Shown here: piece after piece, positions 44,584-52,689 of the stretch | How positions within the stretch are numbered: position 1 is the stretch's first letter | Layout: every line of letters begins with the position of its first letter | Source: Amia ocellicauda | Lineage: Eukaryota > Chordata > Actinopteri > Amiiformes > Amiidae | Assembly: GCF_036373705.1 (NCBI RefSeq) | Contig: NC_089852.1 | Coordinates: 32,563,707-32,627,706, forward strand | Direction of reading: 5' to 3' | DNA: 64,000 nucleotides | Notes under the pieces: model-generated | Told to the model about the DNA's origin: nothing | What the model saw: the letters and a program-made list of their open reading frames with translations, nothing else | Database searches by the model: none | Position numbers and translations under genes: made by a program

Positions 44584-45123
44584 ACAGGCATGCCCATGCG
44601 CACATACAATGTTATCCAATGTAATTTCAGAATTATTTGAGATATGTATTTTTTATGTACTGTATTTCCTTGACAGTAACTAAAACAGTGTATATTTTGT
44701 TCATCTTTTGTGTTTCTATTTGTTGTTCATCACCTGTATTTGTTTTACGGCTTTGATTATAATAAGATTAAGGTGATAATCAATTGAGAATATCAGTTCA
44801 AAATCATCAATGAAAACATTATTTAATTTCTATTTTTCCTAGATAAGCATGATTTATGACACCCAAGTCTTTATTATAATGGATTTTTTACATAAATTAT
44901 AACTTCATCACAAAAAACGAATGACACTTCCATTGTTAAATGTGATCTAGCAGAGATTAATTGCAAACATTAATCATAAACGTTATCTATATTTTTTGGA
45001 ATTGACAATATATTTTGTATGTAAAATTTTATTTCTGTATTGCTTTTAAAACCTCAATAATGTCCCGGGTCAATTTGACCCGAACAGTACCAAAGGGTCC
45101 AAAAAGTGAACACCACACAAGGG
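44584..45123. other. piggyBac 3' subterminal region
   Basis: AT-rich non-coding sequence after the transposase, ending with GGGTCAATTTGACCC (45067-45081) and the terminal CCACACAAGGG. Confidence 0.75.
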
Positions 45124-45127
45124 TTAA

Positions 45128-45816
45128 GCACTCTTTTCGCATGGCTAGACAGCTATTTTTCTCATGTTCTTTGCACCACCTCCCGCATTTCGTCTGTTTC
45201 CTTTGTCTGTGACTGTCCCGGTAAGGCCTTTCCACATTTTGTGCTATTGCTCTTTTGTTGTCTTTGTACCATTTTATTTCCTCTAGTTCAGGGCCTTGAT
45301 TCTTTGCTTCAGTATTTGTTAGAGTCTTGATTCTTATTTTCGTAACCTCAGCAGCTTTGCAAGTGTCCACTGCCTTCTGCAAAGTAAGGTTAGGGTCTCT
45401 CAACAATCTGGATCGCTTATACCGCATTCAATTTGATCTCTAATTTGAACTCACATGTTTTACTTTTATTTTTCAATTCAGTCACATATTGGCCTATTGT
45501 CTCAGCTTGCCTCTGTACGCATGTAAAGAAGACGTTCCTTTCGTATGTGATATTCTTTCGGGGTGTGCAGTATTCCTCGAACTTCTGCATTACTATATCC
45601 AATCTGTCCTTGTCTCCGTCATTAACAAACGTAAAGGTGTTGAATATTTCTAATGCATCACCCACCACATGAAGGAACAAGGAGGTCTTCTGTTTCTGCA
45701 TCTTATCTTCCGACTATGGCTGCTAAGTTAATTTCAAACCTTTGTTTGAATCTTCGCCATTGTTCAACCAGGTTTTCCTCCAAGCTGAGTATCAATGGCG
45801 GACTTAGCTTTTCCAT
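45128..45816 (-). pseudogene. Ty3/gypsy gag (decayed)
   Basis: The minus-strand start at 45816 gives MEKLSPPLILSLEENLVEQW and RRFKQRFEINLAAIVG followed by a stop. Shifted frames then carry FLHVVGDALEIFNTFTFVND, RQAETIGQYVTELKNKSKTC and, finally, a degenerate zinc-knuckle CGRWCKEHEKNSC just before the piggyBac insertion site. This is the usual gag plan of fish Ty3/gypsy elements. The second knuckle-like segment lies on the other side of the insertion, near 37270-37320. Confidence 0.8.
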
Positions 45817-45872
45817 TTTCGTTTTTTCCTTTTTCTTTGGAGGCGTATCCTTTTCAGTTATTTTTTTTTAGA

Positions 45873-45890
45873 CTTTAACTTCTGACACCA
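45873..45890 (-). promoter_or_regulatory. Candidate retroelement primer-binding site
   Basis: On the minus strand TGGTGTCAGAAGTTAAAG follows immediately after an LTR end ...GGATAACA. A TGG start directly downstream of the LTR is characteristic of tRNA-primed elements. The matching tRNA was not identified. Confidence 0.55.
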
Positions 45891-46182
45891 TGTTATCCTT
45901 TATGACTTTCAATGATGAGTCAGGTTTAAACTTTAAGAACTTTTATTAATTAAGTGTACTCACTAGCTTAAGGCATCTAGACCTCAGACATACCATCTTA
46001 CTTCTCTAGCCCCTCCTACATCCTGTTTTACCTTATTAGCACTTAGCTGCTAACGTCATATCCTGACAACCCTCATTTTATATCATTAAGTTGATTCAAC
46101 GTGGTTTGTTGCAATTACTCCTTGTCTCTTTAGGAAGGATAAGACAAAGCATGTTCTCCATCCTCCAATACATGCATTGACA
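45891..46182 (-). repeat. 5' LTR of the Ty3/gypsy element
   Basis: In plus orientation the block begins TGTTATCC and can end ...ATTGACA, giving TG...CA ends on the retroelement strand. It lies between the primer-binding site and DNA polymerase coding sequence of the neighbouring Polinton-type element. No second LTR survives for comparison, so the outer boundary is a best guess. Confidence 0.55.
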
Positions 46183-47660
46183 CCTTTAATCCTGTAACTC
46201 AAAAACTCTGTGGTGATATGTACTATGATTTTCAGGAACGAATTGAAACGTTAAAAAACACCTATGGTTTGAACGTGGTGGTGATTTGGGAACACGAGTG
46301 GACAGCCCTGAAGCAGCATGATGAGGGGGTGCGGGACTTCATGGAAACCTTTGACTTTCCAGAACGTCTCGAACCCCGGGAGGCATTATTTGGGGGTTGG
46401 TTCAACGCCATCTGTTTACATTATGAGGTAAAGTTGGGGGAGAGAGTAGATTACTATGACTTCACTAGCTTGTACCCATTTGTCAACAAGACTAAAATTT
46501 ATCCCTTGGGACATCCAAACATTATTTATCGTGACTTTCTCGACATCAGTCATTACTTTGGCTTGATCAAATTGACCGTATACCCGCCCTGAGGTCTATT
46601 CTTGCCCGTGTTGCCTTACAGGTGGTCGAGAAAATTGATGTTCCCTCTGTGTAGAACGTGTGTGGAAACTGAAAATCAGACGCCCTCTTGTCCACACAGC
46701 GATGAAGAGAGGGCGCTGACAGGGGTCTGGTGTAGCGTTGAGCTTGACAAGGCGGTGGAAAAAGGTTACAGAGTCGGTAAGGTGTATGAGGTTAGGAATT
46801 TACTGAAAAATCTGATACTCTTTTTGCTGATTACATTATGACCCACCTAAAAGGGAAGCAGGAGGCCTCCGGCTACCACTCTTGGTGTGCTGACGACGCG
46901 GACAAAGAGTGTTACGTTCAGCAATATTATGAAAAGGAAAGGATTTGGCTGGATCCGTGTAACATAACGGTAAACCCGGCTAAAAGACAGATGTCCAAAC
47001 TGATATTGAACAGCCTGTGGGGTAAGTTTGGTGAGAGAAATAACCATCTAAATACCACCTTGATTAAAAACCCCAAACAGTTTATAGAATTCATGTTTTC
47101 CAAAGAACACGATGTAGCCCACTTTCAATTCATAAATGACCGAGTGGCCCAGGTGCAATGGCGGACCCCGAAAGATTTCCCCACCCGCCAGGGTAACGTT
47201 AATGTGTTTATTGCGATTTTTAAGACGGCTTACGCCCGGCTTGAACTGTACAACTTAATGGACCAACTACAGGAGCGCATGCTCTATCACGATACTGACT
47301 CTGTGATCTTTGTTACCAGGCCAGGGGATTGGGTCCCGCCCCTCGGGGACTACCTTGGGGAGTTAACGAGCAAGCTAGATCCTCAGGACCACATAGTGAA
47401 GTTTGTTTCAGGGGGGCCAAAGACTTACGCGTAAAGAACAGCTGCATAAGACATGTATGAAAGTTAAGGGGATCACTCTGAACCATTGTAACAACAAAAT
47501 CATTAACATTAAGTCTCTGATGACCCTGGTCCAAAGTTTTGTAACCGAAAAAGAGGCGCCTCCTCGTGAGATTATTACTTCCGGAAACCGAATCTATCGG
47601 AATAAAAAGGGTTACATGTTGGAAAAAAGATCACTAATCCTTTTTCATGTATTATAGCCG
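46183..47660 (+). pseudogene. Polinton/Maverick-type protein-primed DNA polymerase B, C-terminal half
   Basis: Old copy of a virus-like element; described as found. Polymerase motif A is DYYDFTSLYPFVNK (about 46449), motif B KLILNSLWGKFGER (about 46996) and motif C YHDTDSVIF (about 47285), in the order of family B polymerases; the DFTSLYP form is typical of protein-primed ones. The exonuclease/N-terminal part is absent, since the 5' edge is at the gypsy LTR. Damage: an in-frame stop at 46590-46592, a frameshift near 46800, another near 47430, and loss of the C-terminus near 47657, where ATPase sequence starts. It would have replicated the element's linear DNA. Confidence 0.88.
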
Positions 47661-47960
47661 GTCCCTCCAACTCGGGTAAGAGCTATCTTATAAAGAACGT
47701 CATAGAAAATGCAGAAGTGACCATGTCCCAAAATCTCGACAACATAGTGTGGTACTACTCTTGCTGGCAGCCGCTCTACGATGCTTTGGCGGCGAAAAAA
47801 AAAAATCTGAAATTTGTACAGGGTGTCACCGACTCGCTGTGCGACGATGAGTTGTTCCCCCCAAGATAAACTAATCTAGTGGTCCTTGACGACCTGATGG
47901 AACTGGCCAGTGATAATAGCTAGGTGGAAAAAGCCTTCACAAAGTACAATATAAATAAGC
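47650..47960 (+). pseudogene. Polinton-type packaging ATPase (FtsK/HerA-like), truncated
   Basis: A frame beginning near 47643 contains the Walker A motif AGPSNSGKSYLIK (about 47657). It continues with NIVWYYSCWQPLYDAL, and after a stop the Walker B-like segment NLVVLDDLMEL. A second stop follows and similarity ends near 47955. Only the N-terminal half of the usual protein is present. Such ATPases pump DNA into capsids in Polintons and related viruses. It follows the polymerase directly, on the same strand. Confidence 0.8.
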
Positions 47961-48283
47961 ATGTCTGTTCGGATTAAAATAAATCTACCACTTTTGCAGA
48001 TGTTATTTGGGGGGAACCTGCGCCAGAGGAAAGCTGTGCTGGCCGCGGCCCCTTCGGATTTGATAGAGGCCCTGTGTGAAATAGCTTTAAACATCTTGCG
48101 TGGAAACATCCCCCTAACCCCTTTTCAACATTCTAAACTCAAAAAAACAAGATCATCGCTAATAAGAAGTATTCTATTAAAAGAAAAAGAAAGAAGATTA
48201 ATCAAACTGGGGGGTTTATTGGACCACTCTTGAGCATAGCTGTGCCTTTCCTTACCAGTCTTCTGGCTTCGAGATCGGTTTAA
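47961..48283 (+). pseudogene. Small basic/hydrophobic structural-type protein, frameshifted
   Basis: An ATG at 47961 opens a frame with LFGGNLRQRKAVLAAAPSDL, then CEIALNILRGNIPLTPFQHS. A shift in the run of A residues near 48145 moves the natural continuation into another frame: a Lys/Arg-rich segment, a Gly-Gly pair (INQTGGFIGP) and a hydrophobic end (LLSIAVPFLTSLLAS) with its stop at 48281-48283. Short proteins with a basic middle, GG and hydrophobic tail recur in adeno-like and Polinton-like elements and may be processed by the adenain-type protease. Function here is inferred only. Confidence 0.6.
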
Positions 48284-48285
48284 TA

Positions 48286-49068
48286 ATGGAACATGCTCGG
48301 AAAATGTTTTTGGTCCCTCAGGAACAGCTTGAAAAACTGAGAAAAAATGTTGCCGGCCCAGAAACCCTCCAACAAACTGTCAAAAATAACTTGGACTCTG
48401 AAATGAAAGCTATATTAGCCAGGGTTGATTTAAATCAGCATTCCAAAGCCCAATTGTATAGTGCCACGTTACAAAGATATCTCCGTCTGGTTCGGCAGGG
48501 GGAAAAAGATTACAACACTTTAACTTTAAACATGGCCTCTCAAGAAAACGGGGTTGCGGATGAGGGGGCTGTGGCTGATAAGGGTTTTGATGCTCAGGCC
48601 GCGGTGATTGCGGATACCGAGCCTGTTGAGGGTATTTTCTCATCGCCAGAGGTCGATGTTGTAACCGATGTTTTGAGAAACATGCCTTCCAGAAGCAAAA
48701 GAAATGCTGAATATATCCTGCACAAAATGGTTCAGAAACCGCGGGTAATGGCTTGGAATGAACAGGGTGAATTTGTTTTTAAAGGACAATTGATCAAAGG
48801 ATCACATATGTATGATTTGTTGAAGAGTGTCACTAGCACTAATAAGATCCCTGCTAACCGCAGACCTGTAGGCTGGAATTTTTTCCAACATACGATGGCC
48901 TGTCTGAACATCCCCCAATCAACAGTGCCTAACCAGGAGACACATCAAAATATACACATGTGTAAAGAGGGGGAGGCTGAATGGGAAGCTAAAACCCCAA
49001 CTGCTCATTACTTACCCAGTGTTAAGCGAAGGATCTCAGGATCTAGCACACGTTGGTTTGCTTATTAA
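48286..49068 (+). CDS. Conserved-looking Polinton-associated protein, 260 codons, intact
   Basis: The only long uninterrupted frame of the plus block. It starts with an ATG just 2 bp after the end of the preceding gene. The N-terminal ~85 residues are helical and charged (MFLVPQEQLEKLRKN, LYSATLQRYLRLVRQGE). The middle is Ala/Asp/Glu-rich (residues about 87-125). The C-terminal part has a folded-looking segment (VVTDVLRNMPSRSKRNAEYI, then GSHMYDLLKSVTS and RRPVGWNFFQHTMA). It ends basic and aromatic (RRISGSSTRWFAY). I know similar proteins beside Polinton-type genes in animal genomes but not their function; a core or DNA-associated protein is possible. No transmembrane segment. Confidence 0.65.
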   Translation: MEHARKMFLVPQEQLEKLRKNVAGPETLQQTVKNNLDSEMKAILARVDLNQHSKAQLYSATLQRYLRLVRQGEKDYNTLTLNMASQENGVADEGAVADKGFDAQAAVIADTEPVEGIFSSPEVDVVTDVLRNMPSRSKRNAEYILHKMVQKPRVMAWNEQGEFVFKGQLIKGSHMYDLLKSVTSTNKIPANRRPVGWNFFQHTMACLNIPQSTVPNQETHQNIHMCKEGEAEWEAKTPTAHYLPSVKRRISGSSTRWFAY

Positions 49069-49126
49069 TAGCCTGTTATTATTGTTTGTAAAACAGTGAA
49101 TGAAGACCGACAACCTATTGTAATTA

Positions 49127-49132
49127 TTTATT
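49127..49132 (-). terminator. Poly(A) signal for the minus-strand gene block
   Basis: AATAAA on the minus strand, about 145 bp beyond the protease stop. Confidence 0.55.
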
Positions 49133-49209
49133 GTATCTTTTATTTTTCAAATGTTGTACAAATGTGTTCGTTATAACATGCCCCTGTGTCTTGTATAATA
49201 AGTGTGTTA

Positions 49210-49215
49210 AATAAA
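49210..49215 (+). terminator. Poly(A) signal for the plus-strand gene block
   Basis: AATAAA on the plus strand, about 140 bp after the stop of the 260-codon ORF. The two opposed signals lie within 90 bp, so transcripts from the two blocks would overlap at their 3' ends. Confidence 0.55.
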
Positions 49216-49275
49216 TGATTTGCTTCAAAGACTGATTCCTGTTTTTCTCCTTAACATGAGTGACATCTTTTAAAA

Positions 49276-49789
49276 TCAGCCAGTCTGTATACAAGGGTTG
49301 TTAACACCAGACGTAACAGGTATATAAGGGGCAGTATACATTGTCCTGACAAACTCTGTCACTTTTTCATCATTCTGTTCTAAATCATTGCTGTACAGAG
49401 TCATAATGTATTGATATGTTCGGCCTTTAGCTCTATGATATAAGAAAAACGCACAATGTTGGCCACAAGTGGTGGTCTGCAGACTCTGTACTTGACGCCT
49501 GTTGTAAAGGGTTTCTTGACAGTTGTTGAGCAAAAAGTTATGGATCCTCTGGGGCAAAGGTCTGAAATCTGGGGGGTGACCATAGGAATCAAAAAATTCA
49601 CCACGTTGATCCTGCCTTAGATAAATAGCCAACCAGTGTTCTCCAGGCATATTTTTAGGGTGAGTATTGATTATGTACATTGCGGGTAAATTCTTGATCT
49701 TAAATTTAGTCACAAGCATAGACCCCTTGAAACAGTTTGCGGGTACATGCTGTAGCCGTCATGAGGTTGTTGAGCTCTATGGTACTCAT
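49276..49789 (-). pseudogene. Adenain-type cysteine protease (Polinton PRO)
   Basis: The natural start is the minus-strand ATG at 49787-49789 (MSTIELNNLMTATACTRKLF). A frame change near 49705 leads into the long frame that carries the catalytic parts. These are His in PGEHWLAIYL, the acidic partner in FFDSYG, the oxyanion Gln region in RQVQSLQTTTCGQHC, and the Cys of TCGQHCAFFLYHRA. Total length near 170 codons is normal for the family. Such proteases mature capsid proteins in adenoviruses and Polintons. Its start is 1 bp from the stop of the preceding capsid-type gene. The single frameshift makes it a likely pseudogene. Confidence 0.88.
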
Positions 49790-49790
49790 T

Positions 49791-50484
49791 TTAATAATAA
49801 TCATACAGAACGTTTCTTCTCTGATTCACCTCAATAATGTTGTCAAACACAGCGTACACGATCATATTTACAGTGCGGGGTAGAGGATGCTTAAAACGCA
49901 TCTCCAGACACATGTTACCCGTTTTAATCCAGTGAAAAATGTTGTCCACACTCTTCGTCGGGGGTCAGGTTGAATCCATACAGTGTGTAGCCGCTGCAGT
50001 ATTCCCGGCAATTGATCATTAGAGGTTGATCCTTGAGATGGCGACCCATAGCCAATACTAGACTGTAATATTCCCGGACAGCATTGCTGTTTTCAAAGTC
50101 CGGTTGAAAAGGTTTGGACGGCAGCTGCACTCAGTCAATGTACAATGCTATAAATTCTGCGTTATAATGTTTAAAGTTAAAGGGGATCTTGTTGTAAACC
50201 CCGGTAAAGGCATCATTATTCACTAAACCTATAATAACCTGTTTTGGGAGCTGCCCTAGAAAAATATTTTCTTGGTTCATCACACGAGTCCCCGCGGGGA
50301 TACTGTGGACTTTCATATAGACTCTTTCTATCGGATACTTGGCGTTTGCCATTTCTGAAATTGCGGAAAGAGGCGGACTCTCTACATAGATGCTTTTATC
50401 TATACTCGTTTGGGTGTACGGTACTGTTAACAAATCCAATTCTGATTTAACGCATTCTTCCGATAGGCTATGGACCAAAGACAT
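49791..50484 (-). pseudogene. Polinton capsid-type protein with internal deletion
   Basis: The ATG at 50482-50484 opens MSLVHSLSEECVKSELDLLT. The frame later contains LGQLPKQVIIGLVNNDAFTG, then HYNAEFIALYID and a stop at 50131-50133. It continues in frame with KPFQPDFENSNAVREYYSLV and TLYGFNLTPDEECGQHFSL, then after a shift GNMCLEMRFKHPLPRTVNMI to the stop at 49791. I recognise this as the large capsid-like protein of animal Polinton-type elements. The ~230 codons present are about half of the expected length, because the central part between LSAISEM and ANAKYPIE is missing. It overlaps the preceding gene by 17 bp. Confidence 0.75.
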
Positions 50485-51010
50485 TTCTTTCTTTGAGACT
50501 TTCTTTTTGCAGGTTTTCTCTTCTGTAAAAAACACCCCTGATATCGGCCGGGAATTGAGCCACCACATCTGAGAATGAGTTCTCCGTGTCGGTATAGAAG
50601 CCTAATATACGCCCTAGGGCCCCACTGGTTTGAATACTATGGCCAGGTTTTGATACAATGTACACTCAGTTTTTAATAGGATTGTAATATAACTTGAGGG
50701 AGGGGTTCCCGTCTGAGAACTGCTTATTCATCTCATCTAATATTTTATCCACGCTGTCGTAATAACCTCCTTGTATCGTGAATGACCATTGACTCTTTTT
50801 AACATAATCAAAAACTGAGAAGTTGGCATCCTTATCTTGTAAAATAGACCAAGTGTAAGGATACTGTATTTCCGCCAAACCCACTTCCCACAAGCCCCTT
50901 AGATCTATAGATTTTCCAAATTGCACTGTGTAACTGGAAATTTCATTTTTAGGATATATATCGAGAGAGGAGTTACTGGGTAGAGTCATGTAGAAGCTGC
51001 CTGATTCCAT
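50468..51010 (-). pseudogene. Polinton minor capsid-type protein, one nonsense codon
   Basis: ATG at 51010. The N-terminal region has FYMTLPSNSSLDIYPKNEIS and LRGLWEVGLAEIQYPYTW, a signature I associate with structural proteins of animal Polinton-type elements. A TGA at about 50666-50668 (after YNPIKN) interrupts the same frame, which then continues YIVSKPGHSIQTSGALGRIL to a stop at 50468. A minor capsid or penton-like role is an inference from the neighbours. Confidence 0.65.
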
Positions 51011-51057
51011 CTTGAGAAACTAAAGTAATTCCCCCCACCATACCCGCAGGCATCTTG

Positions 51058-51285
51058 TTATAAGGCTTGAATATCGCAAACCTGTTGCTCCGGGACCCAA
51101 CTGTTGAACTTTTCAGGCCAGCCTCTCCATTTCACTAACACATATTTTTTCCCGTTTTGGGTTTTTTCCGCTATAATCTTTTCAACTCTGAATACTCTAT
51201 CTTTACCCACAATAATTTTTTGTAACTCGGCAGCGTAAAACGTCCCTTCTATTTCCTCCCCGACATGGTTTTTTATTCCATTTCA
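51058..51285 (-). pseudogene. Chromodomain remnant, probably integrase C-terminus
   Basis: A minus-strand frame, open from about 51285, reads GEEIEGTFYAAELQKIIVGK, then FRVEKIIAEKTQNGKKYVLV, KWRGWPEKFNSWVP and a stop at 51058-51060. The pattern FRVEKI..KKYVLVKWRGWPEKFNSWVP is a chromodomain with its aromatic cage positions. The FYAAELQKI part is like the tail of retroviral-type integrases of Polintons. No catalytic DDE core was found upstream, so most of the gene is deleted. A chromodomain would direct insertion to methylated chromatin. Confidence 0.75.
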
Positions 51286-51345
51286 GGTGAACAAACACCT
51301 CTTTTTAGACAATTGAGAAAAGTATAACTTACACAACAATTTTTT

Positions 51346-51783
51346 CTACTGTCCAAACAAAAATAAATCAGATGATTGGTTACTTGTTCTATATCGACAA
51401 CGACATGTTTTTTTTTTTATCTTGTAGGCACACACATCGGTTACATACACAAATAAAACAACAATATGGGCTATTTTAAAAGTAAACAAAGGTTTGTTAA
51501 ACATGATCAGTAAAAGTTCATACAGATGATGATGAAAAGGACTAACATCCTTCTGAGCGCCCTCGACCATCTCACTCCAGTTTTTGTACCCCCAAGTATC
51601 TGTTACAGTGGCCATTAACTTTTCCAGGTTTGAAAGTTGGTCATCATCTATGGTTAAATCTATAGAGAAAAGGCTCGCATTGGCTACTTTTTTGTCAAGC
51701 ACATGGTGTAATAGAGCTCTCAGGCTATCCACTGAGTGTTGATGGCAGAGCCAGTTGCAGAAGCAGTCCAGAACATTTCCCAT
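51346..51783 (-). CDS. Unrecognised protein of the Polinton-type element, 145 codons
   Basis: Uninterrupted frame from an ATG at 51783. The first ~95 residues look folded and partly Cys/His-rich at the start (CFCNWLCHQHSVDSLRALLH), followed by an acidic stretch (IDLTIDDDQLSNLEKLMATV) and aromatic residues (TWGYKNWSEMVEG). The last ~50 residues are hydrophobic, then basic and Cys-rich (KTCRCRYRTSNQSS), and may be readthrough past a lost stop or shift. It lies 12 bp downstream of the next minus-strand gene, on the same strand as the capsid block. I do not recognise the family. Confidence 0.5.
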   Translation of the reverse strand: MGNVLDCFCNWLCHQHSVDSLRALLHHVLDKKVANASLFSIDLTIDDDQLSNLEKLMATVTDTWGYKNWSEMVEGAQKDVSPFHHHLYELLLIMFNKPLFTFKIAHIVVLFVYVTDVCAYKIKKKTCRCRYRTSNQSSDLFLFGQ

Positions 51784-51795
51784 CTTCCAGGTCCC

Positions 51796-52641
51796 TCAGT
51801 TCGGGTCAGAGTCTGAATCGGTGGCGTAGAGATCAAATTCTTTGCAGGTTTCAGTTTTAACTTCTTTACGGAATAAATACTCTTTTAGCTTCCCAGCGGT
51901 TTTTCTACTCGGCTCATCCAGGTCATTGATCAGCTGATTAATTTTCTCTTTAATATACGGCTCATTTTTCAACTCCAGCAAAATCTCATCTATGATTTTC
52001 TGGACTTGCCCGGGGGTGGCCCACAGATGGGAGTAAGATAGTGCCTTGATTAGCGCTGGCTTCAGCCACGGTTTGTTCAGTCTTCTGTAAAACACATCGA
52101 AATAGAATCGGAAATAATAGGCATCTGGTTCAAACAGACAGCTGTGCCTCAACTGGCTGGGGTGATTCACTTCACAACCCTGACAGACTGATTTCTGGGT
52201 TCGGGCGATGAGAGCCTGCAGAATATACACCAGGGCGCTTTTAACAACTCTGCTTACATTGAGCTACACGCCGGGCATAAAGCCATTGTCTTCATCACGC
52301 CCCTGGGGCGGTTTGCTGCTCATTGGGTCGCTCGGCGGGCTGTAGGTTGTTTCTACAGCCGCTGGAACGCCCCCTTCCTGAGACGAGTCCGCGATAGACA
52401 GTGCAGCAAATGCAGAACCGTTCAGGATCTCCTGAGCCTGTGCATCCCAGAGACTAGCTTTGACGTCCATCGCAAAGCATCCTGTTTCGTCTTGCGGAAT
52501 CGGGGGTTGAGGTCCAGGAGGGTGGCTGCAGTCAGAGGTTTCAGGCATGTATACAAAATCGAGTGAATAGAACCAAGGTAGATCCCGGGATTGGAGAGGG
52601 GTGTAGAGCCTGTTGACATCCATAGCTTTCAGGTAAGACAT
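51796..52641 (-). pseudogene. Unrecognised two-part Polinton-type protein with Cys/His cluster
   Basis: An ATG at 52641 (MSYLKAMDVNRLYTPLQSRD) opens 125 codons that are Pro/Ser-rich toward their end, stopped by a TAG at 52264-52266. The same frame continues for 155 codons: VYILQALIARTQKSVC leads into QGCEVNHPSQLRHSC, a CxxC-His-His-Cys cluster that could bind zinc. An aromatic segment (YYFRFYFDVFYRRLN) follows, then helices (KIIDEILLELKNEPYIKE) and an acidic end (DLYATDSDSDPN). Either one gene with a nonsense mutation or two adjacent genes; continuity of frame favours one. It is first in the minus-strand block, with a TATA box upstream. Function unknown. Confidence 0.55.
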
Positions 52642-52672
52642 TCTCTTTAAACCTTGATCGAAGGGTGATGTG

Positions 52673-52681
52673 CTTTTTATA
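52673..52681 (-). promoter_or_regulatory. TATA box for the minus-strand block
   Basis: TATAAAAAG on the minus strand, about 32 bp upstream of the ATG at 52641. Confidence 0.55.
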
Positions 52682-52689
52682 CTGTCTCT

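Larger units (their letters stand above)
37325..45123 (+). mobile_element. piggyBac-type transposon carrying nested insertions
   Basis: TTAA flanks both ends (37321-37324 and 45124-45127). The termini are CCCTTTTGTGG (37325) and CCACACAAGGG (to 45123), inverted with one mismatch. A 15-bp palindromic motif GGGTCAAATTGACCC lies 16 bp inside the left end (37341-37355), and its reverse complement lies near the right end (45067-45081). The transposase gene is split over 37735-44583 by L2 and CR1-like insertions. It inserted into the Ty3/gypsy element, since gag lies to the right and pol to the left on the minus strand. Confidence 0.9.
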
